Positions 16,377 to 23,364 of a stretch of 46,345 nt of DNA are shown here, in pieces. The notes below the pieces were generated by a model, which saw only the letters and a list, made by a program, of their open reading frames with translations, was not told the origin of the DNA and did not search any database. Position 1 is the first letter of the stretch; each line of letters opens with the position of its first letter. The position numbers were made by a program, and so were the translations under genes. The DNA is from a virus, in the IMG/VR virus record IMGVR_UViG_3300017773_000021, positions 1 to 46,345 of that record, one strand, 5' to 3'.

Positions 16377-17197
16377 TTATAAACAGATGCGCAATGCGTA
16401 TAAAGTGTTTAACATTACACGTGAGTGACTGACGTAGTTGCTAAATGTAGTCTTATGGTCTGTTCATAAGCAAGTATTAAAAATATGGGGCGTGGCCCGA
16501 TAAGCACAGTAATGTGTAAAAGACTTACCAAGGGCATTCATTATTTCTTGGTAGGTTGCCAGCAATGGTCAATCTACGCAAGCAGAGTATCACACAGAAA
16601 CAGAGGGCTATCGCCTGAGTGAACGTGTGACGTTAGTTGCCAGCTCAACGTTGAGGGAGTAATCCCAATAAGAATAATCTGTAGAACAAGTTCAGAAATA
16701 GTCTGTCAGACTATGTATGGGTATTGTTCAGTAACATAGGTGTCCTTAAACTTAAGGATGTCTTGAATTATCGTGATTTGACAAATCATATGGGCTCGTG
16801 TTGTATTTACATCTCAAAAGGATGATAGCAACCTCCACTGCGCGCCCCCAAGAATTGGCAGTTAATTAAGCTAAACATAACTAAAAAAAAGCAGAAGACA
16901 GTGGACGATAGTACCGAAAGGTGACTAATACTACACACCTCGGTGAATGTAGTGCATTTTATACTCGCAAGGTATAGGTGTTCGCACAAGAAACATTTGT
17001 TTTAGGGTTCGCTACTCTATTATAGATTTATTATTGTGTGAGTAGGTATTATCGATAAGAGTGGTTAGCTATACTAACCGTCATTGATGTGATACACTTC
17101 AAAAGAGTGTGGATAACAGAGGGAAAGACCTTGGCGGGTTATAATCCTAATAAAGACACATCAATTAGTACTTGTAATCTCAGAGTACTATAAACTT

Positions 17198-17240
17198 GAA
17201 GCATATGGTATAAACATGAGTTCGATTCTCATGTGCTTCA
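17198..17240 (+). ncRNA. Minimal tRNA-like element: acceptor stem plus T-arm only
   Basis: GAAGCAT (17198-17204) pairs with GTGCTTC (17233-17239), a 7-bp acceptor-like stem with one G-T pair. ATGAG (17216-17220) pairs with CTCAT (17228-17232) around the loop TTCGATT, a perfect match to the tRNA T-loop consensus with flanking G and C. An 11-base linker containing GG replaces the D and anticodon arms. An unpaired A (17240) sits at the discriminator position, followed by CAA, not CCA. This is close to the minimal RNase P model substrate. It may be a processing signal or a tRNA remnant. Confidence 0.7.
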
Positions 17241-17262
17241 CAAGCGTTTTCCCATAATCGCT

Positions 17263-17324
17263 AAGAAAGAGTTTGCCTTACAATATATAGGTTGGCGAAA
17301 GCTGTGAAAGCTCTTTCTTTTATT
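17263..17324 (+). terminator. Terminator-like hairpin ending the structured region
   Basis: AAGAAAGAG (17263-17271) pairs with CTCTTTCTT (17311-17319), 9 bp, and TTTATT follows. The loop of 39 bases folds further, including GC-GAAA-GC (17295-17302) and GCC (17275-17277) with GGC (17294-17296) as alternatives. The gene at 17368 starts 44 bases beyond it. Confidence 0.55.
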
Positions 17325-17367
17325 CAAGTAATTTATTAATCAACAATCAATAATCAGTAGTTATCCT

Positions 17368-17871
17368 ATGGAGAACACAACAAACACAACAGCAGCTCCC
17401 GTAAAGGTTGAGCAAATTTTATCAACTCGTAACCCTGAAATCTTTCAGTTAATGTTGCGACAAGAAGTAGAAAAGCCTGCAGAGGCAAATCCACTTGGCT
17501 TCTTTCTAGAAGGTTATCCAGGTGTAGGTGACAGCGTTGAAAGACGTGTTGCGTATCAAACTGTGTCTAAGCAGTTTATTGAGAAGTATGACATCACAGA
17601 AGGCTGTGATTTTGCCATTGCAATTGGTAAACCATGTAAACTACTTGTAACCGAGACGTTTGAACAACGCACTTGGGAAGGTGGTGAGCAACAGCCAAAG
17701 GTAAATCCTTCTACAGGTGATATACTCACGCAAAATGGTAGCCCAATCTATCGTAATTGTAACATATCATTTGACGTAAATGCACAAGATGTATTTATTG
17801 CTCATGATAGAGCTACAACTGCAAGCGCTACAAAAGTAGCTGCTCAAATGGTAGATGATCTTAATTCATAG
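17368..17871 (+). CDS. Replication-block protein of unknown function (167 aa)
   Basis: The 167-residue protein has a Thr/Ala-rich N-terminus, a central mixed alpha/beta domain with two aromatic strands (GFFLEGYPGVGD, then CKLLVTETFEQRTW), and a polar C-terminus ending QMVDDLNS. The acidic C-terminal tip and a beta-rich core are loosely like single-stranded DNA-binding proteins, but a separate SSB-like gene lies at 27094. No motif is decisive. The first gene after the structured RNA, it opens a tight run of small genes that leads into polA. High expression is likely from its position. Confidence 0.55.
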   Translation: MENTTNTTAAPVKVEQILSTRNPEIFQLMLRQEVEKPAEANPLGFFLEGYPGVGDSVERRVAYQTVSKQFIEKYDITEGCDFAIAIGKPCKLLVTETFEQRTWEGGEQQPKVNPSTGDILTQNGSPIYRNCNISFDVNAQDVFIAHDRATTASATKVAAQMVDDLNS

Positions 17872-17876
17872 TAAAT

Positions 17877-18170
17877 ATGGATATGCCAGATCAAAAAGAT
17901 GTAAGAGTCGTTAGCATTGGCGACGACTCTTACTTCGTTACCATCTTTGATGATGGTATGGGCGCTGTGCTAGGCACATGCACTGTTTCAGGCAAACAGT
18001 TTGGTGTTTCTAACATTACATTAGAACAAGTTAAACTTATTTATGATGCTGACAATGATGCACAGCTTGCGCATTTACCATTTACGCAAGAAGAAATAAG
18101 ATTTGTTAAAACAGGTGTTACCAAAGAAGGTTACCAAAAATTATTCATGCATAACTCTTTAATAAACTAA
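17877..18170 (+). CDS. Hypothetical protein (97 aa)
   Basis: The 97-residue protein starts six bases after the previous stop; an alternative start is Met3 at 17883. The N-terminal half reads as a beta meander (VRVVSIGDDSYFVTIFDDG), followed by helices with acidic residues. A C-terminal KTGVTKEGYQKLF segment is basic. No family is recognised and no membrane segment is seen. It is probably cotranscribed with the gene at 17368 and the membrane protein at 18173. Its role is unknown; only the tight spacing suggests an early replication or takeover function. Confidence 0.55.
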   Translation: MDMPDQKDVRVVSIGDDSYFVTIFDDGMGAVLGTCTVSGKQFGVSNITLEQVKLIYDADNDAQLAHLPFTQEEIRFVKTGVTKEGYQKLFMHNSLIN

Positions 18171-18172
18171 CT

Positions 18173-18409
18173 ATGACAACAATAACTTTACTATTAGCAA
18201 TTCTAGCTATAATTACATCAGTATTTACATTATTAATGAATATGGCTACTAATCGAGAGATTGGTAAAGAATTAGTAAACATGCAAGAAGGTATAAGAGA
18301 GTGTGCTAATCGCACAACTCTCAATAAGCTAGATATTTCTACTATCGACAATAGAACTCAAGCTAAACCTAAAGCAAAGCGTGGTAGACCAAGAAAAGAT
18401 GGAAAGTAA
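18173..18409 (+). CDS. Single-pass membrane protein with AT-hook tail
   Basis: The 78-residue protein has a membrane helix at residues 3-24 (ITLLLAILAIITSVFTLLMN), a polar helical linker and a basic tail with AKRGRPRKDGK. Gly-Arg-Pro flanked by Arg/Lys is the core of an AT-hook, which binds the minor groove of AT-rich DNA. In this AT-rich phage that would let the protein tether phage DNA to the inner membrane near the replication proteins. That function is inference. The gene overlaps the start of the next one by 11 bases and lies four genes before polA in effect. Confidence 0.6.
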   Translation: MTTITLLLAILAIITSVFTLLMNMATNREIGKELVNMQEGIRECANRTTLNKLDISTIDNRTQAKPKAKRGRPRKDGK

Positions 18410-18719
18410 TAAAGAGTTTATAACTCGTATGACATTGTTTGTCAATGAGTTACCAGAAGAAAAGAGGCGTGATTACTTCACGCTTCTTTCTTTTCTTGAC
18501 TTTCAATTAACTATGCGAGATAACTTGTTTATTACAGAATTATTTGATAAACTTGACCTCCATTTACTAAATAAAATCGATTGGTATGGCAGAGCAAAAC
18601 TCAAACAAGAAATCAGAGAGGAACTTAGAAGTTTCTGTAAAGCAAGTACATATTCTTTCACGTTTCATGACAATAACGAAAAACAAATGCAACAAGTTAT
18701 GGGCAGTAAGAAAGATTGA
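18399..18719 (+). CDS. Hypothetical helical protein (106 aa)
   Basis: I chose the ATG at 18399 (MESNKEFITRMTLFVNEL) over the one at 18381, which would lie deeper inside the upstream gene. The product is 106 residues, almost entirely helical and charged, with FTLLSFLDFQLTMRD and YGRAKLKQEIREELR as amphipathic helices. No known motif is present. It ends 32 bases before polA, so it belongs to the polA transcript. It might be a small polymerase or helicase accessory factor, which is inference. Confidence 0.55.
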   Translation: MESNKEFITRMTLFVNELPEEKRRDYFTLLSFLDFQLTMRDNLFITELFDKLDLHLLNKIDWYGRAKLKQEIREELRSFCKASTYSFTFHDNNEKQMQQVMGSKKD

Positions 18720-18751
18720 TAGTATATTAAGAACCTTAAATAAAGATCTAA

Positions 18752-20620
18752 ATGATAAAGTTCGTAGGAAATCCAAAACTTCTTGACTGTTGTGATACTG
18801 CAACAATACAAGATGTGGTAGACTATTGTAATGATGCAGACTATCTTGCAGTAGACACAGAAACAACAGGCCTTAATCATATAGATGACAATATGATTAT
18901 GCTACAGATTGGTGATCATCTCACACAGTTTGTTATTGACACCAGATGTGTAGACATAGAACCATTGCGAGGTATACTAGAAGGATATACAGTTAAAATA
19001 CTACACAATGTTAAGTTTGATTATAAGTTCTTACGACAATATAATATAAGACTTAATAATGTGTGGGATACTATGCTAATTTCACAAGTTATACATTGTG
19101 GTAAAGAGATGTCACATAGTTTAAATAATGTTCTGCAAAGAGAACTAAATATAACTATAGACAAATCTACCAGATCTAACTTTATTAATAAAGGTAGTGA
19201 TGAGTTTACTGAATCTGAAATAGTATATGGTGCTAAAGACATAGAACAGCTTGTGCATCTATTTTATAATCAGTCAGATACGTGTGAAAGGTTAAATTTA
19301 CGTACTACAGCTATGTTGGAAAATAATGCTGCATTAGCATATGCAGATATTGAGTACAATGGCATTGGTTTAGATAAAGATAATTGGCTTAGGCTTGCTA
19401 AACAAGCAGCATATAAAGTTACAAGTATGTGTGATATACTTGACACATACATAGAATCTAATCCAAAACTTAATAAGTTTATAGATGACTATGTACAAGG
19501 TGATTTATTTATGGATGTATCACAGTTAAGAAAAGTAAATGTAAAATGGTCTTCACCAAAACAAGTACTTGATGTATTTAAATCGTATGGTCTTGATGTA
19601 GAAGATGTAAATGGTAAGAATTTACATATATACAGTAAAGATGATTTTGTTAAAACATACATTAAATACAAAGAGCAGGCCAAGTTGGCTACAAGTTATG
19701 GTGATAAGTTCCTTGAGAACGTAGATAGTGACGGTAGAATCCGTACAAGCTTCAAACAAATACTAAATACAGGTAGGGTTGCATCAGGTAAGCCTAACAT
19801 GCAACAGATACCTGCAGACAATGATTATCGTAACTGCTTTGTTAGTGGTGAAGATGATTATGTATTTGTATCAGGCGACTACAGCTCACAGGAGCTATGT
19901 ATTATAGCCACAGGGAGTAAAGATCCCGTGTGGATTAAGGCGCTAGAAGATGGAGAAGATCTTCATAGCGTGTGTGCAGATTTAGTTTATGGTAAAGAAT
20001 GGCAAAATGCAGCAGAGACTGACTGTGCTTATATGCAGTCAAAAGCTAAATGCAATTGCAGTAAACACAAGAAACTGCGCACAAATGTAAAGAGTATTAA
20101 CTTTGGTTTAGCCTATGGTATGGGCCCACATAAACTAGCTGACACATTGCTTATCAGTATCAAAGAAGCAGAAAGATTGATTGAGAAATACTTCACAGCA
20201 TTTCCTGCAATTAAAAACTTTCTTGAATCTCTTGGTAATTATGGTAAGCAAAATGGGCATATTAAAACATATGCACCATATCGTCGTATCAGATGGTTTG
20301 ACGCATGGGAAGGTAGTAGCACAGATAAAGCTATGATGGGTAAGATAGAACGTGCTAGCAAGAACACACCTATACAGGGTAGTGGTGCTGACATGTGTAA
20401 ATCTGCGCTTATTATGGTGCGTGATCATATTTATGAGAACGATTTACCTGTTAAACTAGTAATGACAGTTCACGATCAAATCGACACTATTGTACATGAG
20501 AGCTATGCTCACACATGGTGCAAAGAGTTGCGTGAGATTATGGAACGGTCAACACTAGATATTATACCATCAGGGCTACTAAAAGCAGAAACAGAAATAT
20601 CAACAGTATGGAAAAAGTAA
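18752..20620 (+). CDS. polA: DNA polymerase I (family A) with 3'-5' exonuclease
   Basis: The 622-residue replicative polymerase has a proofreading domain with AVDTETTG (Asp35, Glu37), HNVKFDYKFL for Exo II and YGAKDIEQL for Exo III. The polymerase domain shows motif A VSGDYSSQEL near residue 376, motif B RTNVKSINFGLAYG near 440-455, with the Arg, Lys and Tyr of the O-helix, and motif C VHDQID near 574. It lacks the 5' nuclease domain of bacterial Pol I, as usual in phages. It overlaps the downstream SF2 helicase by 13 bases. It should copy the phage genome with the DnaB-like helicase and primase-like protein encoded below. Confidence 0.95.
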   Translation: MIKFVGNPKLLDCCDTATIQDVVDYCNDADYLAVDTETTGLNHIDDNMIMLQIGDHLTQFVIDTRCVDIEPLRGILEGYTVKILHNVKFDYKFLRQYNIRLNNVWDTMLISQVIHCGKEMSHSLNNVLQRELNITIDKSTRSNFINKGSDEFTESEIVYGAKDIEQLVHLFYNQSDTCERLNLRTTAMLENNAALAYADIEYNGIGLDKDNWLRLAKQAAYKVTSMCDILDTYIESNPKLNKFIDDYVQGDLFMDVSQLRKVNVKWSSPKQVLDVFKSYGLDVEDVNGKNLHIYSKDDFVKTYIKYKEQAKLATSYGDKFLENVDSDGRIRTSFKQILNTGRVASGKPNMQQIPADNDYRNCFVSGEDDYVFVSGDYSSQELCIIATGSKDPVWIKALEDGEDLHSVCADLVYGKEWQNAAETDCAYMQSKAKCNCSKHKKLRTNVKSINFGLAYGMGPHKLADTLLISIKEAERLIEKYFTAFPAIKNFLESLGNYGKQNGHIKTYAPYRRIRWFDAWEGSSTDKAMMGKIERASKNTPIQGSGADMCKSALIMVRDHIYENDLPVKLVMTVHDQIDTIVHESYAHTWCKELREIMERSTLDIIPSGLLKAETEISTVWKK

Positions 20621-21786
20621 GTAGTAGAACAGAGAGACAACTTGAGATAGTTCAGAAGTTTGCTGACAATAAAGGTAGAGGCACATTACTAGCAGCTACA
20701 GGCTTTGGTAAAACATTTACAGCAATCATGGTTATACTACGATTGCTTAAATCTAGGCCAGATGGTAGTATAATAATAGTTGTGCCTACAATTAACCTTA
20801 AAAATCAGTGGAAGAAAGAACTGCGTAAAAATAAAGTAAATAAACACTGCACTGTAATTGTTATCAATACTGCATATAAAAGTAAACTTAAATGTGATTT
20901 ACTTATATGTGACGAGATACATGCATATGGTGCAGAGCAGTTTATTAAAGTATTTGATAAGATTACATATCAATATATCTTTGGCCTTACAGCTACAATA
21001 GAGCGTTCAGATGGTATGCATGAAGTATTACTAGAGTATGCACCTGTTATTGATGAAGTTCCTATTGAGGAGTGTCATGAGAATGGGTGGGTTAGTGATT
21101 ATCTTGTATATAATTTAGCTGTGCCTATGTATGATGACGAGCAAATTGCATATGATAAAGCAAACAAGAAGTTTAGATATGCCGCAGGTAGGCTAGGCTT
21201 TGGCGGTGCACAATCATTTAACAATGCTCGTAAGTATTTGCAGGACAGTAGTGCTGATCCTGGTTTACGTGCAGCTGCAGCTATATATTATAACTCTATG
21301 CGTGAGCGTGGTGATATATGTAAGAACTCTCAAGCTAAGATACCTGTTATTAAAGAACTGTTGGAAAAGTTTGATGACCGCAAAGCTTTGCTATTCAGTG
21401 CCTCAACTAAATTTGCAGATGAGGTGCAAGAAGAATTGGGTGATGTGTGTTTAAGCTTTCACAGTAAACGTACAAAGAAACAGCAGGTAGAGATACTCAA
21501 GAAGTTCAAGGACGGTAGGACAAAACAACGTGTGATAAGCTCAGTAAAGGCTTTGAATGCAGGTTTTGATGTACCTGATTGTTCTTTAGGTATTGTAGCT
21601 GCAGGTAATTCTAAGAAGCTAGATAACATACAGCGTACAGGCCGTATTATTCGTTATGTACCAGGTAAGACAGCAATTATTATTAATCTCTATGCGCCTA
21701 ACACGCAGGAAGTCTCGTGGCTTAACAAGCGACAAGAAGGACAGAATGTAGTGTGGGCTGAAAGCATAGATGAAATTACAGTGTAA
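20608..21786 (+). CDS. SF2 DNA helicase, UvsW/XPB-like
   Basis: The 392-residue protein has all core SF2 motifs: motif I AATGFGKT near residue 29, a DEIH box in LLICDEIHAYG near 101, motif III GLTATIERSDG near 128, motif V LNAGFDVPDC near 312 and motif VI QRTGRIIR near 340. The arrangement and size suit a UvsW-like or XPB-like translocase rather than a RecQ. Such phage enzymes unwind recombination intermediates and R-loops and assist replication restart. The gene overlaps polA's stop by 13 bases, suggesting coupled translation and stoichiometry. Confidence 0.88.
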   Translation: MEKVSSRTERQLEIVQKFADNKGRGTLLAATGFGKTFTAIMVILRLLKSRPDGSIIIVVPTINLKNQWKKELRKNKVNKHCTVIVINTAYKSKLKCDLLICDEIHAYGAEQFIKVFDKITYQYIFGLTATIERSDGMHEVLLEYAPVIDEVPIEECHENGWVSDYLVYNLAVPMYDDEQIAYDKANKKFRYAAGRLGFGGAQSFNNARKYLQDSSADPGLRAAAAIYYNSMRERGDICKNSQAKIPVIKELLEKFDDRKALLFSASTKFADEVQEELGDVCLSFHSKRTKKQQVEILKKFKDGRTKQRVISSVKALNAGFDVPDCSLGIVAAGNSKKLDNIQRTGRIIRYVPGKTAIIINLYAPNTQEVSWLNKRQEGQNVVWAESIDEITV

Positions 21787-22092
21787 ATTAGGCATGGGTG
21801 ATTAAGAGTTAAACCCTAATGATGACAGTTACTCTTTGTAAGACTTCAGAACAAAACCTGTCAGCCTATTTTATTACAGCCAGCGGTAATGTCTCAACAA
21901 TACCAATAAGACCACAGGCTGTATAACTCTCCATATTTTTTACTTATATTAATAAGTTTTTTGAATTTAATTTACAGGAGAGTTCAGTACGAGAGCAAGC
22001 TACGTGAACGCTGCAAAATTGTTTTGATTAGGGCAGGTCCATACAACATCTGCGTTATACACCTGCCCTGATCATTAACTAAACCATATATT
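21787..22092 (+). ncRNA. Untranslated structured region after the SF2 helicase
   Basis: About 300 bases without a coding frame. Pairings seen are TACAGCC (21875-21881) with GGCTGTA (21917-21923), AACTCTCC (21925-21932) with GGAGAGTT (21977-21984), inside it ACTTAT (21942-21947) with ATAAGT (21952-21957) followed by a run of T, and the long hairpin at 22026-22073. An 11-base word, CAGTACGAGAG (21985-21995 region), matches the sarcin-ricin loop of 23S rRNA. It may be a structured RNA or a regulatory leader for the small membrane gene. Confidence 0.4.
22026..22073 (+). other. Long perfect hairpin, 13 bp
   Basis: GATTAGGGCAGGT (22026-22038) pairs with ACCTGCCCTGATC (22061-22073), 13 bp with one G-T pair and a 22-base loop. 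No T run follows, so it is not a simple terminator. It ends 19 bases before the next start codon and could protect the RNA or regulate that gene. Confidence 0.6.
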
Positions 22093-22272
22093 ATGGAAGT
22101 ATTTTTAGGAGTAATATGTGTCATATTAATATATGTGACATGGGAAGTAATTAAACAAAAGAAAAAAGATAAAGAAAATGAGCGTAGAAGACAACAAAGA
22201 AAGACTGGATCGTCACGAAAGAGTTATAGAAAAACTAATAGAAAAAGTGGCAAGACTAGAAGTGGGAGCTAA
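22093..22272 (+). CDS. Small membrane protein with basic tail (59 aa)
   Basis: The frame reads MEVFLGVICVILIYVTWEVI, an N-terminal membrane helix, followed by a Lys/Arg/Gln/Ser-rich tail of about 38 residues. Its last 95 bases overlap the next frame (22178-22348). A membrane helix with a long basic tail could face DNA or the membrane surface. It lies just after a strong hairpin. No family is recognised. Confidence 0.5.
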   Translation: MEVFLGVICVILIYVTWEVIKQKKKDKENERRRQQRKTGSSRKSYRKTNRKSGKTRSGS

Positions 22273-22348
22273 CATACAAAACTTTATTAATGAAGTTAAT
22301 TCAGGAAGTAAAGAGAAAGACATTTCTGATACGCCCCTCGGGTCGTAG
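22178..22348 (+). CDS. Small coiled-coil protein (56 aa), nested overlap
   Basis: The frame opens MSVEDNKERLDRHERVIEKL and continues with heptad-like Ile/Leu/Val spacing to about residue 30, then a polar tail. The pattern is that of a short parallel coiled coil. It overlaps the membrane gene upstream by 95 bases and the radical SAM gene downstream by 59 bases. Both overlaps are long, so one of the frames may be a shadow, but this one has the more protein-like pattern. Confidence 0.5.
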   Translation: MSVEDNKERLDRHERVIEKLIEKVARLEVGANIQNFINEVNSGSKEKDISDTPLGS

Positions 22349-23150
22349 CACAGATTTTATATCTCCATCCTTTGGCTATGGCTGCTTATATAATTGCTCA
22401 TATTGTTATATGAAGCGCCATAAGCCTAAAGGGTTGAGTGTAGCAACAAATACAGGTGACATACTTACAGAAATAAACAACCATGCATACTTCACACCAG
22501 TGGAGAAACCCAATCAAACACATGCAGATTATACTACGTACGACATTAGTTGTAACGAAGACTTTGCATTGCATTACAAAATGCATGAGTGGGAAAGAAT
22601 CTTTGAATTCTTTAGAGATCATCCTATTGCAATGGGTAGTTTTGCTACTAAGTATGTTAATCCAAATTTAATTAACTTTGATCCGCAAGGTAAAATACGT
22701 ATTAGATTTAGTTTAATGCCACAGTATATGTCTACAATACATGAACCAGGTACATCTAAGATTATAGATAGAATTAAAGCTATCAATGCATTTATAGATG
22801 CAGGTTATGATGTGCATGTTAATTTTAGTCCTGTTATTGTAGAAGATAATTGGCTAGAAGATTACGAAGAACTGTTCACAATGCTTAACGATTATGTTGA
22901 GTATAAAGATCAGGTTAAAGCAGAAGTAATATTTTTAACACATAACGAAAAGAAACATGAAGAAAATTTGGTAAAACACCCTGAAACAGAAGTACACCTA
23001 TGGAATCCTGCAATACAGGAAGAGAAAGTCTCGCAATATGGTGGTACTAACATAAGGTATGCTAGACATCTAAAGCACTTGTACATAGATGCATTTAAAG
23101 CTTTACATGAAAAGATCATACCTTGGAACACAATAAGATATATATTTTAG
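22290..23150 (+). CDS. SPL-family radical SAM protein
   Basis: The 286-residue protein has the radical SAM cluster motif in GCLYNCSYCYMKRH, Cys32, Cys36 and Cys39 (CxxxCxxC), after a basic N-terminus. The downstream pattern, DAGYDVHVNFSPVIVEDNW with EDYEELF near residues 170-195, is that of the spore photoproduct lyase family rather than other radical SAM groups. At 286 residues it is shorter than bacterial SPL (about 340). Members of this family occur in crAss-like phages, where the substrate is not established; DNA lesion repair or base modification are the candidates. It lies between helicase and recombination genes, which supports a DNA role. Confidence 0.8.
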   Translation: MKLIQEVKRKTFLIRPSGRSTDFISPSFGYGCLYNCSYCYMKRHKPKGLSVATNTGDILTEINNHAYFTPVEKPNQTHADYTTYDISCNEDFALHYKMHEWERIFEFFRDHPIAMGSFATKYVNPNLINFDPQGKIRIRFSLMPQYMSTIHEPGTSKIIDRIKAINAFIDAGYDVHVNFSPVIVEDNWLEDYEELFTMLNDYVEYKDQVKAEVIFLTHNEKKHEENLVKHPETEVHLWNPAIQEEKVSQYGGTNIRYARHLKHLYIDAFKALHEKIIPWNTIRYIF

Positions 23151-23151
23151 T

Positions 23152-23364
23152 ATGAAAAAAGGATACCATGAGTACACTCCTGTAGTTAAAGAGGAGAAAG
23201 CAAAAAAGAAAGAGAAGGATACAACAGGATTAGTTACAAAAGATATATTCCAACTCCAGTTTGGATTTGATTATCCAAAAACACCACCAAAATATAGTTA
23301 CGTTAAAACAATTAAATACCCTAAAACCGACGGAAGTAATGGCAAAATTAGTAGATTTCGCTGA
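23152..23364 (+). CDS. Lysine-rich small protein (70 aa)
   Basis: The gene starts one base after the radical SAM stop. The 70-residue product is lysine-rich, with KEEKAKKKEKD near residue 14, and has aromatic Phe/Tyr-Pro segments (QLQFGFDYPKTPPKYSYV) and no membrane helix. It overlaps the next gene by 26 bases. It looks like a short nucleic-acid-binding or partner protein for the radical SAM enzyme, but this is inference; no family is recognised. Confidence 0.55.
   Translation: MKKGYHEYTPVVKEEKAKKKEKDTTGLVTKDIFQLQFGFDYPKTPPKYSYVKTIKYPKTDGSNGKISRFR

Larger units (their letters stand above)
16377..17324 (+). ncRNA. Candidate giant structured RNA, about 950 nt
   Basis: No credible coding frame is present and the region is visibly richer in G+C than neighbouring genes. 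Hairpins seen, 5' to 3': CTTATG 16452/CATAAG 16465; CACA-GTAA-TGTG 16505-16516 (GNRA loop); TACCAAG 16526/CTTGGTA 16547; dyads at 16644-16655 and 16698-16714; TCCTTA 16743/TAAGGA 16753; TGATTTG 16774/CAAATCA 16782; TACC-GAAA-GGTG 16912-16923 (GNRA); ACTACACAC with an AA-bulged partner, 16930-16953; TATACTC-GCAA-GGTATA 16960-16976 (GNRA, bulged U); GGTTAG 17063/CTAACC 17074; ACACT 17094/AGTGT 17106; TAGTACT 17166/AGTACTA 17184. A possible long-range pair is GGGGCG 16487-16492 with CGCCCC 16843-16848. A tRNA-like element and a terminator follow. The size and phage setting resemble GOLLD and ROOL RNAs; homology is not shown. Confidence 0.6.

Noticed and set aside
16377-17324. tmRNA
   Set aside because: No tag-peptide reading frame with Ala-Ala ending was found, and the tRNA-like parts are adjacent instead of at opposite ends of the RNA.
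16377-17324. Group I intron
   Set aside because: No convincing P, Q, R, S core or endonuclease frame was seen; the R-like word near 16690 lacks its partner.
18586-18786. 66-aa rightward frame MAEQNSNKKSERNLE
   Set aside because: It overlaps both the 106-aa gene and the first part of polA in another phase; the residues look like a shadow, and it would need a 134-base overlap.
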